A model generated the notes under the pieces. The model made no database searches. It saw only the letters and a program-made list of their open reading frames with translations, and was not told the DNA's origin. From contig DNFL01000369.1 of NCBI GenBank assembly GCA_003486945.1, positions 1-12,536 on the forward strand: a DNA stretch of 12,536 nt. Reading direction: 5' to 3'. The position numbers and the translations under genes are program-made. Source of the DNA: Hyphomonas sp. (GTDB taxonomy: Bacteria > Pseudomonadota > Alphaproteobacteria > Caulobacterales > Hyphomonadaceae). This document shows, one piece after another, positions 1-6,843 of this stretch. Position 1 is the first letter of the stretch. Every line of letters starts with the position of its first letter.

Positions 1-132
1 GGTCAGGCGGCCGGAGCAGAACTCGGAAGCGTCCGTCAGGTCGCGGCCATAGGCGTCGAGCGTGTTCGGGCTCGCGCCACGCTCGGCGGACATCATTTCG
101 AGGAACGCGGCAATGCGGTGGGTGTCGGACAT
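1..132 (-). CDS. xerD: Tyrosine recombinase XerD, N-terminal fragment (3' part beyond window edge)
   Basis: The minus strand encodes 44 residues from an ATG at 132 to the window edge, with no stop. The peptide contains [20 protein letters not shown], typical of the SAM-like N-terminal (core-binding) domain of XerC/XerD recombinases. The catalytic Arg/His/Tyr residues lie outside the window, so activity cannot be judged. XerD works with XerC at the chromosomal dif site to resolve dimers at division. An in-frame TAA about 24 nt upstream limits the start; a TTG lies between but ATG is the simpler choice. I see no strong ribosome binding site. The gene follows a small membrane-protein gene on the same strand after a 54-bp gap, so the two may be co-transcribed. 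XerD is preferred over XerC from the wording of the motif and from remembered adjacency to aroK in alphaproteobacteria. Confidence 0.82.
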   Translation of the reverse strand, partial: MSDTHRIAAFLEMMSAERGASPNTLDAYGRDLTDASEFCSGRLT

Positions 133-160
133 GCCGGAAAGGCTAGTCAAACAGGCTTAA

Positions 161-178
161 GGGGCCGTTGAGGGGCCG
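161..178. repeat. Short direct repeat GGGGCCG x2, 11-bp period
   Basis: GGGGCCG occurs at 161-167 and again at 172-178, separated by TTGA. The pair lies in the 54-bp gap between the small membrane-protein gene and xerD. An 11-bp period puts both copies on nearly the same face of the helix, so a protein-binding site is possible. In a GC-rich genome, chance is equally plausible. Confidence 0.35.
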
Positions 179-186
179 GATTAACC

Positions 187-321
187 CTAGAATACGCCTT
201 CCACAGGAATGCGGACTTCGCCGTCCGGGGGCGGGTTCTTGACGGCTTGCTGGCCGAGCCACCACATGCCTCCGAGAGCCGCCAAGACGATGACCACAAA
301 GCCGATCAGGTATTTGCGCAT
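187..321 (-). CDS. Hypothetical 44-residue single-pass membrane protein
   Basis: The minus strand has an ATG at 321 and a TAG at 189-187, encoding 44 residues. The start is MRKYLIGFVVIVLAALGGMW: two basic residues (R2, K3), then a hydrophobic segment at about residues 4-22. This is followed by a short polar tail with a PPP run at 30-32 and several acidic residues, ending VEGVF. Positive charges before the segment predict N-in/C-out topology, with the tail in the periplasm. A GGGG run about 10 nt before the ATG is a modest ribosome binding site. It lies head to head with aroK (118 bp between starts) and 54 bp upstream of xerD on the same strand. I do not recognise the family and assign no function. 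The charge/hydrophobicity pattern and open frame support a real gene, but only homologues would confirm it. Confidence 0.6.
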   Translation of the reverse strand: MRKYLIGFVVIVLAALGGMWWLGQQAVKNPPPDGEVRIPVEGVF

Positions 322-439
322 GGAAATCTGCCCCGAAAGCTGGTTATGCGACTGGTTTTCCGGGCGAATCGTGCCGCCGGAATGCGCCGTCTATGTGGCA
401 GGTCTGTAAAAGACGCGCAACGCCGGGTAAGAGAGTGGA

Positions 440-1012
440 ATGCCAGACGACAGCGACCCTTCGAGGCCGGACCCCGATCCCGCCCCGCCCTATGCGGGGC
501 GGACGATCGCGCTTGTCGGTCTGATGGGGGCCGGAAAGTCGACCGTCGGGCGCCGGCTCGCCGACAAGCTGGGCCGGGCCTTTTATGACAGCGATGCCGA
601 AATCGAGAAGGCAGCGGGCCTGTCGATCTCCGACATTTTCGCCCTGCACGGCGAGGCGGACTTCCGCCGCGGTGAGAAACAGGTGATCCGCCGCCTGCTG
701 GACCTGCCGCCGCACGTACTGGCGACCGGGGGCGGGGCCTATCTCGACGCCGACACGCGCGAAGTGATGCGGGAGAAGGCGATCACGGTCTGGCTGAATG
801 CCGACCTCGAAACGCTCTGGCGCCGCGTGCAGAAGCGCGACAACCGGCCCTTGCTGCAGCGCGAGGACGCCAAGGCGCATCTGTCAAACCTCGTCATCCA
901 GCGCGAACCCTTCTATTCGCAGGCGGACCTCGTCGTTCATTCGAAAGACGGCCCGCACACCAACACCGTGAGCGCGATCCTGAAAGCGCTGCAGACCTGG
1001 ACCCCGCAATGA
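440..1012 (+). CDS. aroK: Shikimate kinase
   Basis: This 190-residue P-loop kinase phosphorylates shikimate to shikimate 3-phosphate with ATP, the fifth step of the shikimate pathway, in the cytoplasm. Visible motifs are the Walker A loop GLMGAGKST at 27-35, the DSD shikimate-binding motif at 50-52, the FRR motif with substrate-contacting Arg76, and the GGG turn at 97-99. A lid RPLL motif begins at R136, and Arg155 lies in REPFY. Length is slightly above the usual 170-180 residues because of a Pro/Asp-rich N-terminal tail of about 20 residues before the first strand. The ATG at 440 has a purine-rich AAGAGAG stretch upstream. The stop overlaps the aroB start as ATGA (1009-1012), so translation of the two is probably coupled. 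A short upstream region shared with the divergent small gene should carry the promoter. Confidence 0.96.
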   Translation: MPDDSDPSRPDPDPAPPYAGRTIALVGLMGAGKSTVGRRLADKLGRAFYDSDAEIEKAAGLSISDIFALHGEADFRRGEKQVIRRLLDLPPHVLATGGGAYLDADTREVMREKAITVWLNADLETLWRRVQKRDNRPLLQREDAKAHLSNLVIQREPFYSQADLVVHSKDGPHTNTVSAILKALQTWTPQ

Positions 1013-2139
1013 CTTCTCCGGCAAACCTTGAAACCGTGCGCGTCGACCTTGGCGAGCGCGCCTATGACATTCTCGTCGGGCACGGCGCGCTGAGCGAACT
1101 CGGCCCTCGCCTTTCGGTGATGCTGAAACGTCCGCGCGCCTTCGTGCTGACGGATGAGAGCGTGGCGCGCCACCACCGCGCAGCGCTGGAAGCTGCGGTG
1201 GCGGGCGCGGATGTGAAGCTCGACTGGCTGGCGATGCCGCCGGGCGAGAAGACGAAGAGTTTCTCGAGCCTTGAAACCGTGCTCGACTGGTTGCTGGCGG
1301 GCGGCGCAGACCGGGGCGATGTGCTGATCGCGTTCGGCGGCGGTGTGATCGGCGATATGGGCGGGCTGGCGGCGAGCCTGATGAAGCGCGGCATGGTCTT
1401 CGTGCAGGTGCCGACGACGCTGCTGGCGCAGGTCGATTCCTCCGTGGGCGGAAAGACGGCGGTGAACACGCCGCGCGGCAAGAACCTGATCGGGGCTTTC
1501 TATCAGCCTCGCCTCGTGATTGCGGACACAGCGCTTCTAGCGACGCTGCCGGAGCGGGAGTTGAAAGCGGGCTATGCCGAGATCCTGAAGTATGGCCTGA
1601 TCAATGACGCGCCCTTCTTCGACTGGCTGTCCGTGAACGGACAGAAGGTTCTGGCGCTGGACCCGGCGGCGGCGCGCCACGCCGTGGCGAAGAGCTGCGC
1701 GGCGAAGGCGGCGATCGTAGTTGAGGACGAGACGGAAACCGGCGTGCGCCAGCTGCTCAATCTCGGCCACACGTTTGGCCACGCGCTGGAGGCGGCGAAC
1801 GAGTATGGCGCGGACCTGCTGCACGGCGAAGCGGTAGCGGCGGGCATGGCGCTCGCGTTCCGTTATGGCGCGGAGCTCGGTGTGACACCTGCGGCGGATG
1901 CGGAGCGTGTGTCGAAGGTGATCGCCGCCTCAGGATTGCCGTCCGATCTCTCCGGCCGCGACCGCCAGCGCTTTGCTGCGCCGCATCTGGCGAAGCTGAT
2001 GCAGCAGGACAAGAAGGCGCGCGGCGGCCGCGTGCCGCTGATCCTCGCGCGCGGCATCGGCGCCGCCTATATTCATCCGGATGCGGATCTTGCGTCCATT
2101 GAAGACTTCCTCGCCCGCGAACTTCTAGAAACTGCCTGA
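1009..2139 (+). CDS. aroB: 3-Dehydroquinate synthase
   Basis: This 376-residue enzyme converts DAHP to 3-dehydroquinate, the second shikimate-pathway step, using bound NAD+ and a divalent metal. The signature regions are intact: PPGEKTK at 77-83, [20 protein letters not shown] at 109-128, [19 protein letters not shown] at 135-153 (with D143 and K149), and the downstream GKNLIG. Expected metal ligands by family alignment are E191, H254 (in GHTFGHA) and H272 (in [10 protein letters not shown]); H258 matches the conserved active-site histidine. The length is normal for bacterial AroB. The start codon overlaps the aroK stop by 4 nt, which fixes the start and implies co-translation. The next gene begins 17 bp after the stop, so aroK, aroB and the transporter-like gene likely form one transcript. 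Confidence 0.97.
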   Translation: MTSPANLETVRVDLGERAYDILVGHGALSELGPRLSVMLKRPRAFVLTDESVARHHRAALEAAVAGADVKLDWLAMPPGEKTKSFSSLETVLDWLLAGGADRGDVLIAFGGGVIGDMGGLAASLMKRGMVFVQVPTTLLAQVDSSVGGKTAVNTPRGKNLIGAFYQPRLVIADTALLATLPERELKAGYAEILKYGLINDAPFFDWLSVNGQKVLALDPAAARHAVAKSCAAKAAIVVEDETETGVRQLLNLGHTFGHALEAANEYGADLLHGEAVAAGMALAFRYGAELGVTPAADAERVSKVIAASGLPSDLSGRDRQRFAAPHLAKLMQQDKKARGGRVPLILARGIGAAYIHPDADLASIEDFLARELLETA

Positions 2140-2156
2140 AGGACCCAAACACCGAC

Positions 2157-3416
2157 ATGATTGCCGGTTATATTGCTGCCATCGCCCTGCTCCTGTGCCT
2201 TTCGGCATTTTTCTCGGGCTCCGAAACTGCATTGACGGCGGCTTCCCGCGCGCGGATGCACCAGCTTGAGAAAGAGGGAAACAAGCGCGCCCGCGCTGTG
2301 AACCGCCTGCTCGCGAAGCGTGAGGATTTCATCGGCGCGATCCTGCTGGGTAACAACCTCGTCAACATCCTCGCCTCGGTGCTCGCGACGACCTTGTTCA
2401 CCGCGATCTTCGGGCAGGGCGGGCTGGCGCTTGTTGTGGCTACAGCGGTGATGACCGTCACGGTGCTGATCTTTTCCGAAGTGATGCCGAAGACCTATGC
2501 CATCACGCGGCCGGACAGCGTCGCGCTCGTTGTCGCCGGGCCGATCGGCGTGCTCGTGCGTGTTGCCTCCTGGGTGATCAAGCTGATCCAGGGTATCGTC
2601 AATATTGTGCTGAAAATTCTCGGGCTCGGAACACCGGCGCAGTTGGTGTCGGCGGAAGAGGAAATCCGCGGCGCGATTGACCTGCACACGATGGAAGGCG
2701 GTGTGGCGACGGATGACAGGCTGCGCCTCGTCGGCGCGCTCGACCTGAAAGAGCTGCTCGTCGAAGACGTGATGATCCACCGCAAGAATATCCAGATGCT
2801 GAACGCTGATCTCGACCGGCGCCAGCTGGTGATGAAGGCGCTCGCGAGCCCGCATACGCGCCTGCCGCTCTATCGCGGCGAGAAGGAGGAGATCGTCGGG
2901 ATCCTGCACGCCAAGGACCTCTTGCGCGCTGTGCTTCCTGTCGGCGGCGATCTCGACAAGCTCGACCTGGAGTCCATCCTGCGCAAACCCTGGTTCGTGC
3001 CGGAGACGACGCCGGTGAAAGACCAGCTCGACCAGTTCCTCGCCAAGGGCCAGCACTTTGCGCTGGTTGTGGATGAGTATGGCGAGCTGCAGGGTCTGAT
3101 CACGCTGGAGGACATTCTCGAAGAGATCGTCGGCGCGATCCATGACGAGCATGACGTGCAGGTGCAGGGCGTTCGTCCGCAGCCGGACGGATCGGTGAAC
3201 GTTGATGGCTGGGTGCCGATCCGCGACCTTAACCGCGCGACCGGCTGGGACCTTCCAGATGAGGAGGCAGTCACGGTGGCGGGCCTCGTCATTCACGAGG
3301 CGCAGACGATCCCGGAGCCGGCGCAGAGTTTCGTCTTTCACGGTTACCGGTTCAACATCCTGCGCCGCCACCGCAACCAGGTGACGGGGCTGAACGTGTC
3401 GAAGGTCGACAGCTGA
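2157..3416 (+). CDS. CNNM/CorC-family membrane protein (DUF21 + CBS pair + CorC_HlyC domain)
   Basis: This is a 419-residue integral membrane protein of the hemolysin-C/CorC/CNNM group, linked to Mg2+/Co2+ efflux or resistance. The N-terminal DUF21 transmembrane domain spans about residues 1-180. It has the family motifs SGSETAL (20-26), GNNLVN (65-70) and SEVMPKTYA (107-115), with hydrophobic segments near 3-20, 60-84, 90-108 and 122-155. A tandem CBS pair follows at about 200-330, containing VVDEYGELQGLITLEDILEE (304-323). A CorC_HlyC C-terminal domain covers about 340-415. AAGGACC-like purines overlapping the end of aroB serve as the ribosome binding site. The gene is 17 bp downstream of aroB, an arrangement I recall in related alphaproteobacteria. 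The substrate is inferred from family only. Older labels such as 'hemolysin' should not be taken literally. Confidence 0.9.
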   Translation: MIAGYIAAIALLLCLSAFFSGSETALTAASRARMHQLEKEGNKRARAVNRLLAKREDFIGAILLGNNLVNILASVLATTLFTAIFGQGGLALVVATAVMTVTVLIFSEVMPKTYAITRPDSVALVVAGPIGVLVRVASWVIKLIQGIVNIVLKILGLGTPAQLVSAEEEIRGAIDLHTMEGGVATDDRLRLVGALDLKELLVEDVMIHRKNIQMLNADLDRRQLVMKALASPHTRLPLYRGEKEEIVGILHAKDLLRAVLPVGGDLDKLDLESILRKPWFVPETTPVKDQLDQFLAKGQHFALVVDEYGELQGLITLEDILEEIVGAIHDEHDVQVQGVRPQPDGSVNVDGWVPIRDLNRATGWDLPDEEAVTVAGLVIHEAQTIPEPAQSFVFHGYRFNILRRHRNQVTGLNVSKVDS

Positions 3417-3427
3417 GGCGTCAGTTG
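3410..3427. other. Hairpin spanning both stop codons of a convergent gene pair
   Basis: An inverted repeat forms a 7-bp stem (3410-3416 with 3421-3427, one G-T wobble) around a GGCG loop. It contains the TGA of the CNNM-type gene (3414-3416) and the reverse TGA of bolA (3421-3423). There is no T-run on either side, so it is not a classical intrinsic terminator. It may still act as a short bidirectional 3'-end structure. Confidence 0.4.
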
Positions 3428-3699
3428 GCCGGCGCGCTGGCTTTCAGGGCGAGGGCGTGCAGGCCTGTGTCGAACTCCTTCTGCAGCACCATCATCACGG
3501 CGCGCTGGACCTGAACCCGGGACAGACCGGCAAACGCCTCCGCGATGATTTCGACCGAGTAATGCGTTTCCCCGCCGGGTGCAGCGCCGGCATGGCCTTC
3601 ATGTTTCGCGCTATCGTCGGTGATCTTCAGCGCGGCGGGTTGGAAAGCCTCCGTCAGCGCCTCTTCGATCCGGGCCTTCCTGTCACTTGGTTGTGGCAT
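3421..3699 (-). CDS. bolA: BolA family protein
   Basis: This small BolA-domain protein has 92 residues from the chosen ATG at 3699. BolA proteins bind monothiol glutaredoxins and [2Fe-2S] clusters and are tied to iron handling, stress and envelope control. The signature DDSAKHEGHAG (28-38), GGETHYSV (42-49) and GLHALALKA (79-87) is visible. H81 is the histidine that is invariant in the family and used as a cluster ligand in studied members. Residues 61-68 read RVQVQRAV where classical BolA has an RHR motif, so the usual Arg-His pair is Val-Gln here. A longer frame opens at an ATG at 3732, but it would add a basic 11-residue tail and overlap the divergent J-domain gene. The 3699 start is preferred, with GGGAG about 12 nt upstream. 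It converges on the CNNM-type gene with 4 bp between stops. Confidence 0.92.
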   Translation of the reverse strand: MPQPSDRKARIEEALTEAFQPAALKITDDSAKHEGHAGAAPGGETHYSVEIIAEAFAGLSRVQVQRAVMMVLQKEFDTGLHALALKASAPAN

Positions 3700-3730
3700 C
3701 TTTAATCGGCGCTCCCTATTATGTTGGCCC
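3700..3730. promoter_or_regulatory. Compact divergent bolA / J-domain promoter region
   Basis: Only 31 bp separate the two divergent start codons. TATTAT at 3717-3722 resembles a -10 box for the plus strand; on the minus strand CATAAT (3724-3719) resembles one for bolA. The plus box would place transcription start near 3729-3730, one or two bases before the ATG at 3731, predicting a leaderless mRNA. No clear -35 is visible for either direction, so this is a motif-level suggestion. Confidence 0.3.
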
Positions 3731-4354
3731 ATGTCTGACAGCGATCCCTTCCGCTACCGCGTCAAGTTCAAGGATATACGCGTGAAGCCGCCCGCGGACG
3801 AGGCGTCGCGTGCGCGCGCCAAGCAGACACGGTGTTGTGATGAGCCGGGCTGCGACCTTGAAGGCGCCTATCCCGCGCCGCGGCAGAACGGAAAGGGGCG
3901 GCATTTCTTCTGCGAGACGCATGTCTCCGAATACAACCGGCGCTTCAATTTCTTCGAAGGCATGAGCGAGGCCGAAGCGGCAGCCTTCGTGCGGGCAGAA
4001 CAGTTTGGCCACAAGCGGACCTGGAAGTTCGGCTCCGGCCCGATGCGGGGCACGCGCAGCGCCGAGGCACATGATCCGCGCCGCTGGGCGGGCCGTGCCT
4101 TTTTCGACATGGACGATACCCCGGCCGCCGAAACGCGTGCGCATGCCCATCGCTCGAGCCTGCAGCTGCGGGCGCTGCGGGAGCTGGACCTAGAGGCGGA
4201 TGCGACGCCGCAGGAAGTACGCGCACGCTATGCCGAATATGTCCGCCGCTTCCACCCGGACTCGAACAAGGGCGACCGCTCCAGCGAACACAAGCTCGAC
4301 CGCGTGCTGCGCGCCGGGAAGTTACTTAAAGCCTCGGGGCTGATGCACGGCTAG
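3731..4354 (+). CDS. J-domain (DnaJ-like) protein with C-terminal J domain and N-terminal Cys cluster
   Basis: This 207-residue protein has a J domain at its C terminus (about residues 145-204). The J domain includes YAEYVRRFHPDSNKGDRSSE (167-186) with the HPD tripeptide at 175-177 that stimulates Hsp70 ATPase. There is no Gly/Phe region, DnaJ zinc finger or C-terminal substrate domain, so it is a class C-type J protein. The N-terminal half carries C35, C36, C41, C61 and H64, which could bind a metal. It also has a conserved-looking FCETHVSEYNRRFNFFEGMS stretch (60-79). I recall similar proteins beside bolA in alphaproteobacteria, without a firm function. The ATG at 3731 is chosen because frames extended upstream would run through bolA. 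No Shine-Dalgarno is visible, consistent with a leaderless message. A cytochrome gene follows after 33 bp. Confidence 0.85.
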   Translation: MSDSDPFRYRVKFKDIRVKPPADEASRARAKQTRCCDEPGCDLEGAYPAPRQNGKGRHFFCETHVSEYNRRFNFFEGMSEAEAAAFVRAEQFGHKRTWKFGSGPMRGTRSAEAHDPRRWAGRAFFDMDDTPAAETRAHAHRSSLQLRALRELDLEADATPQEVRARYAEYVRRFHPDSNKGDRSSEHKLDRVLRAGKLLKASGLMHG

Positions 4355-4387
4355 AATTGCCGGACCGGCTCTAAATGGAGACATGAC

Positions 4388-4753
4388 ATGGCTGAAGCGC
4401 GGATGTTTGCGCCCCTGTTTATTGCAATGGCCGCCCTGGCGGCGCTCCCGGCCTGTACGCTCGGAGGGCATACCGAGACGGCGAGGGAGTTTGCGCCGCC
4501 GGTGATGGCGGGCGAGCGGATTGCGCGCGATGTCTGTTCGGGGTGCCATGCGGTAGGCCGGACCGGCGCGAGCCCACATCCGGATGCGAGGCCGTTCCGG
4601 ACCCTGTCGAAGCTCTATCCGGTTTCCAGCCTGGAAGAGGCACTGGCAGAGGGCATCATGGTCGGCCATCCGGACATGCCGCCTTTCCAGTTTGATCCGG
4701 ACGAAGTCAGCGAACTTCTGGACTATATCCAGTCGATTCAGGACCCCATTTGA
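4388..4753 (+). CDS. Small monohaem c-type cytochrome, exported (possible lipoprotein)
   Basis: This 121-residue protein carries one c-haem site, CSGCH (C50, C53, H54), with M97 in GHPDMPPF as the likely distal ligand. This is the class I cytochrome c layout of about 80-90 residues. The N terminus is a hydrophobic signal segment (about 7-22) ending LPAC at 20-23. C23 could be a lipobox cysteine that anchors the protein in a membrane; otherwise ordinary signal peptidase cleavage near A22 would release a soluble periplasmic protein. The proline at -2 makes the lipobox imperfect. The start at 4388 follows TGGAG at 4376-4380 with a 7-nt spacer. An ATG at 4383 is in another frame. It lies between the J-domain and NDUFA9-like genes, on the same strand. 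Its electron partner is not evident; redox transfer is inferred from the haem motif. Confidence 0.87.
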   Translation: MAEARMFAPLFIAMAALAALPACTLGGHTETAREFAPPVMAGERIARDVCSGCHAVGRTGASPHPDARPFRTLSKLYPVSSLEEALAEGIMVGHPDMPPFQFDPDEVSELLDYIQSIQDPI

Positions 4754-4859
4754 GCCAGCCGCCCGTGCCGCATGGACAGGGGGCCCTTTCCTGTGGTGAA
4801 AGGCGGCCAGAAGACGGGATTCGCGGGCCTTCCGGGCTCCGGCAAAAGGGCTGACAGGC

Positions 4860-5849
4860 ATGAGCAAGGGTTTGGTCACGATATTCGGCGGCTCGGGCTT
4901 TATCGGGCGCTATGCGGCCCGCACGCTCGTGGAAAAGGGCTGGCGCGTGCGCGTCGCCTGCCGGCGTGTCGGTCCCGCGATTGATGTGCGCCTCGCCGGG
5001 CCTCCGGGCTGGGTCGATATCGTGCAGGCGAACGTCAAGGACCGTGCGTCCATCGACCGGGCGCTGGAAGGCGCCGATGCGGTCGTCAACCTTGTCGGCA
5101 TCCTGTTCGAACAGGGCAAGCAGACCTTCCGGGGCGAGCAGGCAGACGGCGCGGCAAATGTCGCCGAAGCGGCCGCCGCGAAAGGCATCACGCGGTTCGT
5201 GCAGGTTTCCTCGATTGGCGCGGACGCCAATTCCAAGTCGCCCTACGCGCAAACGAAGGCCGCGGCCGAAGAAGCTGTGCGCGAAGCGGTGCCGACAGCA
5301 ACAATCCTGCGCCCGTCCATCGTGTTCGGACCGGAGGATGGATTCTTCAACCGCTTCGCCGGGCTTGCCCGCGCGGCGCCCTTCCTGCCGGCCATCGGCG
5401 GCGGCAAGACGAAATTCCAGCCGGTCTACGCCGGCGATGTGGCCGATGCGATTGCGGCGGCGGTGACTTCGCCTGCAGCGGACGGCAAGACGTATGAACT
5501 CGGCGGGCCGCGCGTCTACACGTTCAACGAGATCTACGACATCATCCTGAACACGATTGACCTGAAGCGCTTCAAGGTGCCGGTGCCGCTGTTTGTGGTG
5601 CGCCCGTTTGCCTATCTGACCGGCGCGGTGTGGCGCTATGTGCCGCCGTTCTGCTGGGGCTTCCTCGGCAATCCGCCGATGACGGGCTCGCAGGTCGAGA
5701 TGCTGAAGGACGACAATATCGTTGCCGAAGGCGCGCTGACGCTGAAAGACCTTGGCGTCACCGAGCTGGAATCGGTCGAGGCGATTGTCCCGGGCTATCT
5801 CTGGCGGTTCCGCAATTACGGCGAATTCCACCAGCCGCGCGAAGCCTGA
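4860..5849 (+). CDS. NDUFA9-like NAD(P)-binding protein (atypical SDR family, complex I-associated)
   Basis: This 329-residue protein has an N-terminal Rossmann fold. GGSGFIG (10-16) is the dinucleotide-binding loop, VSSIGA lies at 116-121, and YAQTK (129-133) gives the Tyr-x3-Lys pair of extended/atypical short-chain dehydrogenases. RPSIVFGPEDGFFNRFA (151-167) and FQPVYAGDVADAI (186-198) are typical of the NDUFA9/NmrA-like branch. In mitochondria the NDUFA9 homologue is an accessory complex I subunit with bound NADPH. In alphaproteobacteria a related role is inferred, and quinone- or sugar-related reductase activity is an alternative. A 106-bp gap separates it from the cytochrome gene, with only weak hairpin potential. 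AGG a few bases before the ATG at 4860 is a modest ribosome binding site. It converges on uppP, leaving 3 bp between stops. Confidence 0.85.
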   Translation: MSKGLVTIFGGSGFIGRYAARTLVEKGWRVRVACRRVGPAIDVRLAGPPGWVDIVQANVKDRASIDRALEGADAVVNLVGILFEQGKQTFRGEQADGAANVAEAAAAKGITRFVQVSSIGADANSKSPYAQTKAAAEEAVREAVPTATILRPSIVFGPEDGFFNRFAGLARAAPFLPAIGGGKTKFQPVYAGDVADAIAAAVTSPAADGKTYELGGPRVYTFNEIYDIILNTIDLKRFKVPVPLFVVRPFAYLTGAVWRYVPPFCWGFLGNPPMTGSQVEMLKDDNIVAEGALTLKDLGVTELESVEAIVPGYLWRFRNYGEFHQPREA

Positions 5850-5870
5850 TCCCTACATCATCGGGATCGG
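5846..5870. other. Hairpin spanning both stop codons of the NDUFA9-like / uppP convergent pair
   Basis: GATCCC (5848-5853) and GGGATC (5863-5868) pair perfectly. A T-G and a C-G pair extend the stem to 8 bp, around a 9-nt loop. The stem and loop contain the TGA at 5847-5849 and the reverse TAG at 5855-5853. There is no flanking T-run in either direction. It may act as a factor-assisted terminator or 3'-end stabiliser. Confidence 0.45.
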
Positions 5871-6704
5871 CATCATCGTCAGCAGCGCGATGCCGAGCAG
5901 GATGCGGTAGCCCACGAAGGGCAGGAAGCTCATCCGGCGCACCAGCGCCATCAGGATATAGATCGCGACAAGGCCGGACAGGAACGAGCCGGCGCCGATC
6001 AGGATCGCCTCCAGCGCCGTGACGGTGACAGCGCCAACCTCGCCGCCGAAATAGAACTCGTAGATCGCGTAGAGCCCGACCGCGCTCAGCACCGGCGCAC
6101 CGACCAGCATGCCGAACTTTGCCGCTTCCGGACGCGTGTAGCCGAGCGCGCGGGCGGTGGTCATCGTGATGCCGGAGCGAGAGGTGCCCGGGAAGATTGC
6201 GGCGATGACCTGCACCGCGCCGATCAGCACGGCATGCCAGGCGGGCATCGTGTCGATGGTGCGCTCGCGCTTGCCATAGATGTCAGCGATGCCGAGCAGG
6301 ATGCCGAAGCCGATCAGCGGATAGGCGATGCCTTGCACCGAGCGGACGGCCTCATTGAAGGAGTCCGGCAGGAAGAGGCGGGCGATGGCGAGGCCGAGGA
6401 TGGTGAGCGGCAGGGATGCAATCAGGTTCATCGCAAGACGCTCGCCGGGGCTGAGCGGACGTTTCTGGCCGAGCGCGCCGGGAAGGGCGAACACGCCGAA
6501 AATGGCCTCGGAGATTTCCTTGCGGAAATAGATCAGCATCGAGGCGACCGTGCCGAAATTGGCGATGGCATTGATCAGCAGTTCGTCGCGGCCTTCGTAA
6601 CCGAAGTAACTCGCCGCCAGCAGGACGTGCGCCGAGGAGGAGACCGGCAGCCATTCCGTGATGCCCTGGACGATGGAGATTATGAGAATCTGTAGGAGAG
6701 ACAT
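5853..6704 (-). CDS. uppP: Undecaprenyl-diphosphatase (BacA/UppP)
   Basis: This 283-residue polytopic membrane enzyme hydrolyses undecaprenyl diphosphate to the monophosphate, recycling the lipid carrier for peptidoglycan and surface polysaccharides. The family signatures are both present: QGITEWLPVSSSAHVLL (13-29) with catalytic E17 and the Ser/His cluster, and PGTSRSG (172-178) with R176. Hydrophobic helices alternate throughout, and the C terminus is rich in Met and Pro. The length fits the family (273 in E. coli). The open frame continues upstream to an ATG at 6827, but that adds 41 residues of Pro/Ser-rich sequence before the usual N terminus, so the ATG at 6704 is used. No strong ribosome binding site precedes it (only a GGGG run). 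It is divergent from gltD across a 326-bp regulatory region. Confidence 0.95.
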   Translation of the reverse strand: MSLLQILIISIVQGITEWLPVSSSAHVLLAASYFGYEGRDELLINAIANFGTVASMLIYFRKEISEAIFGVFALPGALGQKRPLSPGERLAMNLIASLPLTILGLAIARLFLPDSFNEAVRSVQGIAYPLIGFGILLGIADIYGKRERTIDTMPAWHAVLIGAVQVIAAIFPGTSRSGITMTTARALGYTRPEAAKFGMLVGAPVLSAVGLYAIYEFYFGGEVGAVTVTALEAILIGAGSFLSGLVAIYILMALVRRMSFLPFVGYRILLGIALLTMMPIPMM

Positions 6705-6843
6705 GGGCCCCGGCGGCGTTGCTGGCGTTCGATCCGGCTGACCTAGCGCAGAAAGGTAAAACTTTGAATCGTCGCTCTGCCGGGGAGCTGAACTTTCAGG
6801 TGGAGATGAAGGAAAAAGCCATCTCAAGCGGGAAATTTAAAAG

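Noticed and set aside
2073..3371. A 432-codon open frame antisense to the CNNM-type gene
   Set aside because: It is a shadow of the codon bias of a clearly conserved gene. Its translation is rich in Arg, His and Asp, with no recognisable domain.
3700..3732. An upstream BolA start at 3732
   Set aside because: It would overlap the divergent J-domain start and adds a basic tail not typical of BolA.
4783..4808. A hairpin between the cytochrome and NDUFA9-like genes as a terminator
   Set aside because: The stem is only about 6 bp (CCTTTC with GAAAGG) with no T-run, which is too weak to call.
6705..6827. A 41-residue N-terminal extension of UppP
   Set aside because: The family N terminus begins at the ATG at 6704. 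The extension is Pro/Ser-rich, unlike a membrane helix or signal sequence.
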